A DNA stretch of 64,000 bases from DAOTXR01 sp034435375 (GTDB lineage Bacteria; Chloroflexota; Anaerolineae; Aggregatilineales; UBA3940). Below, one piece after another: positions 56,683 to 64,000 of the stretch; position 1 is the stretch's first letter, and each line of letters begins with the position of its first letter. The notes under the pieces were generated by a model. That model was not told where the DNA came from and made no database searches. It saw only the letters and a list, made by a program, of their open reading frames with translations. The stretch lies in contig DAOTXR010000044.1 in NCBI GenBank assembly GCA_034435375.1, forward strand, positions 1 through 64,000, given 5' to 3'. Made by a program: the position numbers and the translations under genes.

Positions 56683-57663
56683 CTACAAGTCAACCGGATT
56701 CAGGCCGAACCCTCCATTGGCTGGGTAGACTGAGCCGTACATGCTCTTCTTTTTGTCCGCCAGGCGAAGGGCTACGTCGGTAATGTAATCGCGTTGTTCC
56801 AGGCGGGCGATCCAGTCTGCCGGAATTGACTCCAAGCCCAGCCGCGCTGCGACCAGCCCACCGGCCACACAGCCCACTGAATCTGAGTCACCTGGGATGT
56901 TGACTGCACGACACAAGGCCGCGCTGAAGTCGCTAGAGTGACGGATGGCACAGTATACCGCCATGGCAACGGCCTCGTCCGCGTTCCAGCCGCTGCCGAT
57001 GTAGTTCATCGCCGCAAACTCGTCCTGCCATTCCACAACATGCCCGATCTTCGTCAATGTGTCGCGAAGTTCGGTGCACTCCTCTCCAACGAATTCTAGG
57101 GTCCGAACCACATAGTCGTTGGGAGGAATACCATCCAAAGCCAGCTTGACGAGGTACGCCGCAGCCACAGCCGATGCATCAGTAATCGGGTGAGCATGCG
57201 TGGCAATTCCAGTGGCATGGGCCACTGCACGCAGCCGCTCTGGGTCATGTTGGTAGAGAAAGCCGATAGGTGCTACGCGGACGGCTGACCCATTGCCTCT
57301 GGCGTCAGTGTTGCCTGATTCGCGCCACGAGACGCCTGCTTCGAGTGTACGGACTGCCTCAGTGACTACATAGCCAGGGGCGCGATCGTTCTGCGGCGAA
57401 TTGCTCCACTCGATCAGGCGGCGCGTCACCACGCTCATCAGAGTGTCCAGGTCGGCGTCTCCAGCCTCGATCAGCGATTCGGCAATCACAAGCGTGGTCT
57501 GGGTCTCATCGGACACTTGAGCAGGGTCTGGGGGCTCCTGGATGCCTTGATCGCCGTAAATGATCTTAATCTTGGGCATTTTCAGAAATTCGATCGGCCA
57601 GCCTAGCGCATCGCCCAGCGCCAAGCCATACAGGATCGCGCGTGCGCGGTCTCTTTCGTCCAT
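56683..57663 (-). CDS. ADP-ribosylglycohydrolase family protein (DraG-like)
   Basis: A 326-residue all-helical ADP-ribosyl-hydrolase. The metal-binding first motif is VSDETQTTLVIAESL (about 50-64, replacing the usual SDDT), the N-terminal GLALGDALGWPIEF (about 12-25) is intact, and the C-terminal NIPGDSDSVGCVAGGLVAARLG (by position about 265-286) holds the second metal site with Asp-Ser-Asp. NGSAVRVAPIGFLY (about 123-136) is also typical. It would remove ADP-ribose from a protein or small molecule. The Asp-to-Glu change in motif I keeps a carboxylate. ATG 57663 follows GAGGTG. It ends 29 bases before the CoA-transferase-like gene. Confidence 0.84.
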   Translation of the reverse strand: MDERDRARAILYGLALGDALGWPIEFLKMPKIKIIYGDQGIQEPPDPAQVSDETQTTLVIAESLIEAGDADLDTLMSVVTRRLIEWSNSPQNDRAPGYVVTEAVRTLEAGVSWRESGNTDARGNGSAVRVAPIGFLYQHDPERLRAVAHATGIATHAHPITDASAVAAAYLVKLALDGIPPNDYVVRTLEFVGEECTELRDTLTKIGHVVEWQDEFAAMNYIGSGWNADEAVAMAVYCAIRHSSDFSAALCRAVNIPGDSDSVGCVAGGLVAARLGLESIPADWIARLEQRDYITDVALRLADKKKSMYGSVYPANGGFGLNPVDL

Positions 57664-57879
57664 GAGCACCTCAGCCTCGATGTGAAGTAGGGACTTGCGT
57701 TAGAAGCGAGTCTACATCAAGGCAAACAGTCGATGCAAGACAAAGCCCATCTGCCCCTACAGATTGGTCTGGAGGCCGTTTCCTGCATTTCTGACAGGAT
57801 TCATATGATCTCATGCTACAATCTCTGCTAGGATGGTGTAGATCTTGACGTGTAGCAAGTGTGAGGAGCGACAAGGACT

Positions 57880-58581
57880 ATGTGGCCCTTTTACTGGAAT
57901 CCAACGTACTGGCTGTTTGTTGGCCCTGCGCTGCTGTTCATGCTGTACGCACAATGGCGTGTGTCGTCAGCTTATGCTCGCTGGAGCCAGGTAGCTAACA
58001 GCCGGAACTTGCCCGGCATCAAGGCCGCTGAGTTGTTGATCACACAGAGCGGGCTGTATGGTCTGCAAATCCGGCCTACTGGGGGATGGCTGACTGATCA
58101 TTATGACCCCCGTAGTAAGACACTGAACTTAACCGAGAGCACTGCGCGACAGCCTTCAGTGGCCGCGCTGGCAGTGGTGGCTCACGAGATGGGCCATGCT
58201 ATGCAGGATGCCTCTGGCAGCGCACTGCTCAGGCTACGCAGCGCCCTAGTCTCCGCGGTGGGCTTTGGTTCGCAGCTTGGGCCGATCTTGTTTTTCATCG
58301 GCCTCTTGCTTCAGTTCTCGCCCCTGATGTGGTTGGGGATCGGCTTCTTCTCGCTGGCGTTCGTCTTTGCGCTCGTGACGCTCCCAGCGGAGATCGATGC
58401 CTCGGCGCGTGCTGTACAGATGCTGAAAACCGCTGGGTTGCTGGTCGGTGAGCAGGAGTTGCGGGGAGCACGCGCCGTACTCAGCGCCGCCGCGCTTACC
58501 TACGTGGCTGCCCTGCTGACAGCCCTCGCCCAGCTTCTCTACTATGTGACTCTCGCCTCCGGTGGCCGGCGACGCCGCTAA
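57880..58581 (+). CDS. YugP-like membrane zinc metallopeptidase (PF04298 type)
   Basis: A 233-residue membrane protease. A first helix (about 9-25), the zinc-site VVAHEMGHAMQDA (about 103-115), two or three helices (about 128-170), and the conserved PAEIDASARAVQML (about 171-184), which supplies the third ligand Glu, are all in family order. The 216 bases upstream hold no gene; a TACAAT (57817-57822) could be its -10. YugP-type proteins are metalloproteases of unknown substrate. It is divergent from the ADP-ribosylglycohydrolase gene. Confidence 0.85.
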   Translation: MWPFYWNPTYWLFVGPALLFMLYAQWRVSSAYARWSQVANSRNLPGIKAAELLITQSGLYGLQIRPTGGWLTDHYDPRSKTLNLTESTARQPSVAALAVVAHEMGHAMQDASGSALLRLRSALVSAVGFGSQLGPILFFIGLLLQFSPLMWLGIGFFSLAFVFALVTLPAEIDASARAVQMLKTAGLLVGEQELRGARAVLSAAALTYVAALLTALAQLLYYVTLASGGRRRR

Positions 58582-58646
58582 TCGTGTGTTGGCGCTGAAC
58601 GGGGTATACTTGGGGGCAACCCACGCCAGCCAAGGATATCCCGTTC

Positions 58647-59483
58647 ATGTCTACAGGCAGCAGGCTAGCCGAAGATTACACGGTGGACGAGCTGATCAGC
58701 GTGTGTATTGCCCGTCAGCTCGAAGACGGCGAGACAGTCGCACAGGGACTGGCAACCCCGTTGGTCGTAGCGGGTTTTTTGCTTGCCAAACTGACACACG
58801 CGCCCAACTTGCGCTTTGCCTCGGCTATCGGGCAGGCTATCTGCGAGGATTGGTCTCCTCTGAGCCTGGCCCGCGTCGAGGACTTATGGCTCGGCAAGGC
58901 CACGATGGGTGTTGGTTTCGTCCGCGCCGTGGCTGAAGTGCTGCCCCATTTCGCTCCCAAAGAGTTTTTCCGCCCAGCACAGATCGACCCTTATGGCAAC
59001 TTCAACAACATTGCCCTGGGAATGGACTATCAGCATCCATCGATGCGCCTGCCGGGCACAGGCGGCATCCCCGACGTGAGTGTCTTCTCCCATCAAGTAT
59101 ATATTTACGTCCCCCGCCATTCGAAGGTCACGTTTGTCGAGAGGGTGGACTTTGTGAGTGGATTAGGGCACATTCCGGACCGCCCACATGGCAGTGGCCC
59201 TCGTTACTGTATCACTGACCTAGGACAGTTCGACTGGGCCAGTGGCAGAATGCGAGTGGTTACCGTCCATCACGGCGTCTCTCTGGAACATGTCCAGCGC
59301 AAGACCGGTTTTCGTCTGGAGGTTGCCCCCGATGTTTCTGAGACTCCTCCCCCAACTGACGAAGAGGTGCGCCTGCTGCGCGAGAAGATCGATCCTCATG
59401 GCATCCGAAGGCTAGAGTTGCTGGGAGGACAGGCGCGCAAGGACCTGATCCGCGCTATTCTGGAGCAGGAGGACGCACTGTGA
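58647..59483 (+). CDS. CoA-transferase family I-like protein, subunit B type (IpdB/GctB-like)
   Basis: A 278-residue protein. YTVDELISVCIARQLEDGETVAQGLATPLVVAGFLLAKLTHAPNL (by position 11-55) is the standard start of B-type subunits. At the place where CoA-transferases carry the catalytic glutamate (xxESG or xxENG after the APNL block) the sequence reads RFASAIGQAICED, so the usual Glu is absent. GSGPRYCITDLGQFDW (by position about 181-196) matches the conserved C-terminal core. A missing Glu fits the IpdAB subgroup, which hydrolyses a ring of steroid intermediates, but that reaction is not shown here. It overlaps the thioesterase gene by four bases (GTGA). Confidence 0.76.
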   Translation: MSTGSRLAEDYTVDELISVCIARQLEDGETVAQGLATPLVVAGFLLAKLTHAPNLRFASAIGQAICEDWSPLSLARVEDLWLGKATMGVGFVRAVAEVLPHFAPKEFFRPAQIDPYGNFNNIALGMDYQHPSMRLPGTGGIPDVSVFSHQVYIYVPRHSKVTFVERVDFVSGLGHIPDRPHGSGPRYCITDLGQFDWASGRMRVVTVHHGVSLEHVQRKTGFRLEVAPDVSETPPPTDEEVRLLREKIDPHGIRRLELLGGQARKDLIRAILEQEDAL

Positions 59484-59920
59484 AGTCTGCACCATACCCA
59501 TTGCTGACTGAGACGACTTTCCATGTCCGCTTCGCCGAGACTGACATGATGGGAGTAGTCCACCACGCGATGTACGTGGTGTATTTTGAGGAGGGTCGTA
59601 GCGAGCTTTCGCGCCAGAGGGGTATTCCCTATTCGGCGCTGGAGGCAATGGGCTATTCGCTGGCAGTCAGCGAGTTACAGGTGCGATATGTAGCCTCGGC
59701 TCGTTATGACGACTTCATCACCGTTCGCACGTGGCTTGAGGCCCTTCGCAGTCGTGGTATGACCTTTGGCTACGAAGTGATCAACCCTGTGACCGGTCAA
59801 GTCTTGGTGACTGGTCTGTCCAAACATATTTGTGTGGATCGGGATGGGCAAGTGCGGCGTCTGCCCGAGGAATGGATTGCGCCCTTTAAAAAGGCATTCC
59901 AAGAAGCAGTCAGGCAGTGA
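59480..59920 (+). CDS. Acyl-CoA thioesterase, YbgC/4-hydroxybenzoyl-CoA type
   Basis: A 146-residue hotdog-fold thioesterase. The signature RFAETDMMGVVHHAMYVVYFEEGR (by position 19-42) carries the catalytic-site Asp equivalent (ETD) and the conserved G-V-V-H. In most members the helix begins N..Y; here it reads HHAMY. SELQVRYVASARYDDFITVRTWL (by position 61-83) is typical. It hydrolyses acyl-CoA thioesters. The GTG start overlaps the stop of the CoA-transferase-like gene, which suggests joint action on one CoA ester. Confidence 0.85.
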   Translation: MKSAPYPLLTETTFHVRFAETDMMGVVHHAMYVVYFEEGRSELSRQRGIPYSALEAMGYSLAVSELQVRYVASARYDDFITVRTWLEALRSRGMTFGYEVINPVTGQVLVTGLSKHICVDRDGQVRRLPEEWIAPFKKAFQEAVRQ

Positions 59921-59982
59921 TTGTATTTGCCCCAAGCTAGTGAGGACCTCGCTTTCGCTTGTGGCAGGGCCAGAGAGGGGTA

Positions 59983-59988
59983 TAGAAT
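59983..59988 (+). promoter_or_regulatory. Candidate -10 box of the pknB-like gene (leaderless)
   Basis: TAGAAT ends seven bases before ATG 59995, which places transcription start on the start codon. A weak TTGTGG lies 18 bases upstream (59959-59964). Confidence 0.5.
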
Positions 59989-59994
59989 ACGACT

Positions 59995-61239
59995 ATGGCA
60001 GAGAATCCAATCCTCAATGACCGCTACCGTCTGATTGAACAAATCGGCGCAGGTGGCATGGCTGTCCTGTACAAGGCTCAGGACCTCGAACTGGGCCGCA
60101 TGGTGGCAGTGAAAGTGTTGCGTCCCAGTCTGGTGAGCGACCCGGAGTTCCTGATCCGCTTCAAGCGGGAGGCGCGGGCGGCTGCAAATCTGTCTCACCC
60201 AAACATCGTTACGGTGCATGATGTAGGGCAGGATGGGCCTAGCACCCATTATATCGTCATGGAGTATGTGCCGGGCCAGAACCTCAAGCAGATCTTGCGT
60301 GCCCACGGCGCGTTTGAAGTCGATGCGGCCCTGGCAATCATCATTGAGGTGTGCAAGGGCGTTGGTTACGCACACCGCGCAGGATTGGTTCACTGCGATA
60401 TCAAACCGCAGAACATTCTCGTCACGCCTGATAATAGCATCAAGGTGGCTGACTTCGGTATTGCTCGCGCCCTCACAGGGACGCAGCCCGAGGAAACGCC
60501 GGATGTTGTGTGGGGAAGTCCACACTACTTTTCGCCTGAGCAGGCTGCCGGGGAACCTCCGACACCGGCCTCGGATGTCTACTCCATTGGTGTGGTCCTG
60601 TTTGAACTGCTGACTGGCCAGCTTCCGTTTGTCGGCGCTGATTACCGCGAACTGGCCCTTGCCCACCTGAAGCAGGAGCCGCCTTCGATCCTAAGCATTC
60701 AACCTACCCTGCCAGAGGAGCTGGATCGTATCATCCGCAAGGTCTTGTCGAAGGAACCTTCGGCCCGCTACCGGACTGCTGACCAAATGGGGCGCATCCT
60801 GCAAAAGTACCGCGACCTGGGGCAACAACCTACCTCTTCGTTCGTGGTCAATCCTTCAGCGGTAGGATCGCGGAGCGCCATGCCTCCTGACCAGCAGGAT
60901 ACTACACCTTCGCAGCGGCCGCCGCGCAGGGCGACTGAACCTCCGCCAGTGCCCCGTCCTCAGCCCATAGCAGGCCGCGCCCGCCTGCCCGGTGTATTGC
61001 CGGAACCATCTGCCGAGCCGACCTTGCCTTCGCTGCCTCCCCTCGGTATGGATGTTGTAGAGGATTACCCTCCAGCGCAGCGAGGGTATTCCACTGAGTA
61101 TCTGGCTGATGAGGAGGGCATGGAGGAAATTGAGCCTGGCTTCGATGTGTATGGCATCGTGCTGGGTGCGCTAGCTGCAGTGGCAGTGCTGGGTCTAATT
61201 CCACTGTGGATCACTGTCTACCTGACTTTCACGCGCTGA
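59995..61239 (+). CDS. PknB-like serine/threonine protein kinase without PASTA domains
   Basis: A 414-residue membrane kinase. The Hanks-type domain (about 11-270) has the Gly-loop IGAGGMAVLYK, Lys40 in VAVKVL, a catalytic loop LVHCDIKPQN (131-140; HCD replaces HRD, Asp135 kept), DFG (153-155) and the activation segment ending SPHYFSPEQ. After a Pro-rich linker (about 285-365) one membrane helix (about 388-408) ends the protein. There is no extracytoplasmic sensor or PASTA repeat, so signals must come from inside. Targets may include FHA-domain partners such as FhaA/FhaB at 14-15 kb. The promoter geometry suggests a leaderless mRNA. Confidence 0.88.
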   Translation: MAENPILNDRYRLIEQIGAGGMAVLYKAQDLELGRMVAVKVLRPSLVSDPEFLIRFKREARAAANLSHPNIVTVHDVGQDGPSTHYIVMEYVPGQNLKQILRAHGAFEVDAALAIIIEVCKGVGYAHRAGLVHCDIKPQNILVTPDNSIKVADFGIARALTGTQPEETPDVVWGSPHYFSPEQAAGEPPTPASDVYSIGVVLFELLTGQLPFVGADYRELALAHLKQEPPSILSIQPTLPEELDRIIRKVLSKEPSARYRTADQMGRILQKYRDLGQQPTSSFVVNPSAVGSRSAMPPDQQDTTPSQRPPRRATEPPPVPRPQPIAGRARLPGVLPEPSAEPTLPSLPPLGMDVVEDYPPAQRGYSTEYLADEEGMEEIEPGFDVYGIVLGALAAVAVLGLIPLWITVYLTFTR

Positions 61240-61245
61240 CGCTGA

Positions 61246-61274
61246 TTGAGTCTGATCTTGTCATCTGGTATAAT
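61246..61274 (+). promoter_or_regulatory. Promoter of ftsH
   Basis: TTGAGT (61246-61251), a 17-base spacer, and TATAAT (61269-61274) preceded by an extended TG. The start near 61281 gives a 5' UTR of about 119 bases. Confidence 0.75.
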
Positions 61275-61359
61275 GTAACATGTAGTCGGGTGGGCATAGT
61301 TCTGGTAGCATCTAGTTGGGCAGGCTTCTGACAAGATAGACCGGAGCTTTTACGCCCTT

Positions 61360-61375
61360 CGGCGCGCAAGCGCCG
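61360..61375 (+). promoter_or_regulatory. GNRA-capped hairpin in the ftsH 5' UTR
   Basis: CGGCGC (61360-61365), loop GCAA, GCGCCG (61370-61375), followed by TTTGTCTT. It is short but terminator-like and lies 24 bases before the start codon, so it may be a stability element or an attenuator. No alternative pairing was found by eye. Confidence 0.45.
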
Positions 61376-61399
61376 TTTGTCTTAATAGGGGAGTGAACT

Positions 61400-63340
61400 T
61401 TGAATTCAACCCGGTTTCGGCATGGTTTTGTTTATCTCCTGATCATCATTGCAGTGGCTGCAATCATCTTTGGCGTGCTCAACCGGAGCGAGAATCCCGA
61501 CCTATGGTCACTCACTGAGGTTGCAGAAGCAGCGCGCAAAGGAGACATTGAGACGATCGTCGTCTCTGATACTGACCAGATGCGCATCACGCTCAGAGAT
61601 GGCAGGACTGTAAATTCCAGCAAGGAATCGAGCAGCACAGCCATTGAGCAGTTGCTTGCGTTGGGAGTCTCATCGGAAGAACTGAGCCAGATCGAATGGA
61701 TCACTGAGAAGGCTACCAACTGGCAGAGTTTCTTCACCATCTTGCTAACCCTGCTGCCATTGGCGCTCGTGTTAATTGGTATCTACCTCATTATGCGGCA
61801 GGCACAGGGCAGCAATAATCAGGCATTGGCCTTCGGTAAGAGCCGGGCACGCATGTTCACCGGGGATCAGCCCACCGTGACTTTTGAGGATGTGGACGGA
61901 TGTGATGAGGCCAAAGAGGAGCTTCAAGAAGTTGTCGAGTTCCTGCGCGAACCGGCCAAGTTCATCCAGCTTGGAGCGCGTATTCCCAAGGGCGTGCTGC
62001 TTGTCGGGCCGCCTGGCACAGGTAAGACGCTGCTGGCAAAGGCTGTCAGCGGCGAGGCCGGTGTGCCCTTCTTCTCGATTTCGGGTTCCGAGTTTGTAGA
62101 GATGTTCGTGGGGGTGGGCGCTAGCCGCGTGCGCGACCTGTTCGATCAGGCCAAGCGTCACAGCCCGTGTATCGTCTTCATTGACGAGATCGATGCTGTA
62201 GGACGCCACCGTGGAGCCGGTCTGGGGGGGTCTCACGATGAGCGCGAGCAGACGCTTAACCAGATCCTGGTCGAGATGGACGGCTTTGACACCGACACCA
62301 ATGTGATCATCATGGCTGCCACTAACCGGCCTGATATCCTCGATCCAGCTCTTCTGCGTCCTGGGCGTTTTGACCGCCGTGTGGTGCTCGACCGCCCTGA
62401 CGTGCGCGGACGTGAAGGCATCTTGAAAGTACACGTGCGCGGCAAGCCAATCTCACCGGAGGTGGACCTCTCTGTCCTCGCACGTGCCACACCGGGTTTC
62501 GTGGGTGCCGACATTGAGAATATGGTCAATGAGGCAGCCATCCTCGCCGCCCGCCGCAATAAGAAGACCATCGCAATGGAGGAGTTCCAGGAAGCCATTG
62601 AACGTGTGGTTGCTGGACCGGAACGTCGCAGCCGGCTGATCAGTGAGGAAGAAAAACGCATCACGGCCTACCATGAGGCTGGTCACGCCGTGGTGGGATA
62701 CATCCTTCCCCATTGTGATCCAGTGCTGAAAGTTACCATCATCCCGCGCGGCATGGCTGGTGGCTACACCATGATGATGGGCGAAGATGTGTGGTACAAG
62801 TCGCGTTCTAAATTCATGGATGAAATTTCGATGGCGCTGGGTGGCCGAGTAGCTGAAGAGATTGTCTTTGGCGAGATCACGACCGGCGCGCGGGTGGATC
62901 TTGAGAATGCCACCAAGACAGCCCGTAATATGGTAACCCGCTATGGCATGAGCGAGCGTCTTGGACCGATGATCTATGGGCAGAAGGAAGAACTAGTCTT
63001 CCTAGGTCGGGAGATCGGCGAGCAACGGGACTACAGCGAGTCGGTCGCTGAAGAGATCGATGAGGAGGTGCGCCGCATCATCAGCGAGGCCTATGAGTGC
63101 GCCCGCACGGTGCTGACCAAACATCGCGACAAGCTTGAGCTTATCGCTCAGACATTGTTGGAACAGGAAACCCTCGACCGCGAAGCGTTTGCTCGGTTAA
63201 TGGATGGGGCCTCGGCAGACGAGGCACAAGCCAGCAGCTCGTCACGCACGCGACCTGAGACCGAGGACAAACCTGTCAAGTCTGGTGGTGAGGAAACGCC
63301 TCCAACCCTCGACCGTCCACCTGCCCCAGCACCAGCCTGA
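61400..63340 (+). CDS. ftsH: ATP-dependent zinc metalloprotease FtsH
   Basis: A 646-residue membrane AAA+ protease that degrades membrane and short-lived regulatory proteins. It has two membrane helices (about 8-27 and 111-131) flanking a short extracytoplasmic domain, then the AAA core: Walker A GPPGTGKT (about 203-210), Walker B CIVFIDEIDAVG (about 257-268), second-region-of-homology RPDILDPALLRPGRFDR (about 313-329), and the protease domain with HEAGH (about 423-427, zinc) and the third-ligand region containing DLENATKTARNMV. TTG 61400 is used as start; GGGGAG is upstream. The C-terminal 50 residues are low-complexity Ser/Pro-rich. Confidence 0.94.
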   Translation: MNSTRFRHGFVYLLIIIAVAAIIFGVLNRSENPDLWSLTEVAEAARKGDIETIVVSDTDQMRITLRDGRTVNSSKESSSTAIEQLLALGVSSEELSQIEWITEKATNWQSFFTILLTLLPLALVLIGIYLIMRQAQGSNNQALAFGKSRARMFTGDQPTVTFEDVDGCDEAKEELQEVVEFLREPAKFIQLGARIPKGVLLVGPPGTGKTLLAKAVSGEAGVPFFSISGSEFVEMFVGVGASRVRDLFDQAKRHSPCIVFIDEIDAVGRHRGAGLGGSHDEREQTLNQILVEMDGFDTDTNVIIMAATNRPDILDPALLRPGRFDRRVVLDRPDVRGREGILKVHVRGKPISPEVDLSVLARATPGFVGADIENMVNEAAILAARRNKKTIAMEEFQEAIERVVAGPERRSRLISEEEKRITAYHEAGHAVVGYILPHCDPVLKVTIIPRGMAGGYTMMMGEDVWYKSRSKFMDEISMALGGRVAEEIVFGEITTGARVDLENATKTARNMVTRYGMSERLGPMIYGQKEELVFLGREIGEQRDYSESVAEEIDEEVRRIISEAYECARTVLTKHRDKLELIAQTLLEQETLDREAFARLMDGASADEAQASSSSRTRPETEDKPVKSGGEETPPTLDRPPAPAPA

Positions 63341-63375
63341 TAGACTCCACCTGCAAACAAGCTTTTGTGAAATAG

Positions 63376-63409
63376 AACCGGGCATCCCTGCGAGGGAATG
63401 CCCGGTTTT
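63376..63409. terminator. Bidirectional intrinsic terminator after ftsH
   Basis: AACCGGGCATCCC (63376-63388), loop TGCGA, and GGGAATGCCCGGTTTT (63394-63409), a 13-bp stem with one bulged A and a T-tract. The opposite strand has a short T-run too. It lies between converging genes. Confidence 0.85.
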
Positions 63410-63414
63410 GTGTG

Positions 63415-64000
63415 TCACCTCGCCTGGGATTGCCCCCGGCTCTCTGCCTCCATCTTCACAAGCTCACGACGGAGAATCTTGCCTACCGTTGTCTTGGGCA
63501 GTGCATCAATGAACTCAATACGGCGCGGCACCTCGTAGGATGCCAGCCTCGCTTCGCAGTAGGCGATCAGTTCCTCGGCAGTCACCTGCTTGCCAGGGGC
63601 CAGCACGACCCACGCTTTGAGTGCCTCCTGCCCCTCCTTCTCCGGATGCGGGATGCCTGCCACGCCTACCTCGGCAACGGCCTCATGCTCTTTCAGCACC
63701 TTCTCAACATTGTTGGGGTACACATTGAAGCCGCCGATCAGCACCATGTCCTTCTTGCGGTCTACAATGTAGAAGTATCCTTCCTCATCCATGCGGGCAA
63801 TATCACCCGTGTACAGCCATCCATCGCGGATTGCGTTGGCCGTCTCAGTTGGCATGTTGTGGTAGCCTGTCATCATCACAGGGCCGCGTATCACCAACTC
63901 GCCAACCTCGCCTACTGGCATATCTGTCACACCATCGTCCAGGCTCACGATGCGGCACTCCACATCTGGGAAGGGCAGCCCGATCGATCCGGCCTTGTTA
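63415..64000 (-). CDS. AMP-dependent long-chain acyl-CoA ligase, C-terminal part (cut by window edge)
   Basis: The last 195 codons of an ANL-superfamily acyl-CoA synthetase; the frame is open to 63999, so the gene continues beyond the right edge. Visible are GEVGELVIRGP, GYHNMPTET, the adenylate-domain WLYTGDIARMDEEGYFYIVDRKKDMVLIGG (by position), the hinge RKKD, NVYPNNVEKVL, and the C-terminal catalytic Lys in KTTVGKILRREL. It activates a fatty or other carboxylic acid to its CoA ester through an acyl-AMP. The name is provisional because the N-terminal substrate region is unseen. Confidence 0.88.
   Translation of the reverse strand, partial: NKAGSIGLPFPDVECRIVSLDDGVTDMPVGEVGELVIRGPVMMTGYHNMPTETANAIRDGWLYTGDIARMDEEGYFYIVDRKKDMVLIGGFNVYPNNVEKVLKEHEAVAEVGVAGIPHPEKEGQEALKAWVVLAPGKQVTAEELIAYCEARLASYEVPRRIEFIDALPKTTVGKILRRELVKMEAESRGQSQAR

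Noticed and set aside
59797..60666. A 289-codon reverse-strand frame over the thioesterase/kinase junction.
   Set aside because: It runs antisense across two genuine genes and has no recognisable features.

Overview
The window looks like a chromosomal segment of a member of the Chloroflexota, probably near the Anaerolineae. This is an inference from gene content: a MalT/BTAD-type regulator, a bacterial NurA-HerA operon, FHA/RodA/PBP genes in an actinobacterial-like order, NBR1-Ig-like and DUF4349 surface proteins, and moderately high GC. No rRNA, CRISPR array or complete mobile element is visible. Three tRNA genes are present (Gln-CTG, His-GTG, Leu-CAG), each behind a clear sigma-70-type promoter (TTGNNN-N16/17-TANAAT). 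No stretch longer than 300 bases lacks a gene.

Layout. 1-9 kb: a transposase tail, tatA, two metallopeptidases (M42, M19), small membrane proteins, a GT2 glycosyltransferase, a site-2 protease translationally coupled to a class III aminotransferase, and a soluble GAF-PAS histidine kinase. 9-15.5 kb: a CpXC protein converging on the reverse-strand operon fhaA-fhaB-mtnP-rodA-pbpA. 15.5-18.2 kb: tRNA-Gln and hypABCD. 18.3-25.4 kb (reverse): an NBR1-Ig lipoprotein, a surface-polymer cluster (two methyltransferases, a GT2 and a YfhO-like giant) and a DUF364 protein. 25.5-31.6 kb: HyuA, an M23 endopeptidase and a two-subunit 2-oxoacid:ferredoxin oxidoreductase. 31.6-35.5 kb: tRNA-His converging on hisS, preceded by a His-rich leader peptide and terminator, then two HAD hydrolases. 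35.7-43 kb: an orphan NarL-type regulator, a lone tyrosine recombinase, a lipoprotein, a two-gene molybdenum hydroxylase and tRNA-Leu. 43-48 kb: a DivIC-like protein, a FemAB/GNAT protein, a GT4, a MalT/BTAD regulator and DUF971. 48-52 kb: the NurA-X-HerA operon and an ACT-domain protein. 52-64 kb: DUF4349, split ThrE, a hydroxyacid dehydrogenase, two CoA-transferase-like subunits on opposite strands, an ADP-ribosylglycohydrolase, a YugP protease, a thioesterase, a PknB-like kinase, FtsH and the end of an acyl-CoA ligase.

The most notable signals are two. First, hisS appears to be controlled by a leader-peptide attenuator: a 30-residue peptide with seven His codons, an intrinsic terminator, and an upstream segment able to pair with the 5' arm of that terminator. 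Second, the PbpA-like protein downstream of rodA has lost all three transpeptidase motifs and is probably a catalytically dead RodA partner. Secondary points are the uncharacterised protein between NurA and HerA, several promoters placed so that transcription would start at the start codon (leaderless mRNAs), a MalT/BTAD regulator without a P-loop, and a CoA-transferase-like pair whose usual catalytic glutamate is not seen.
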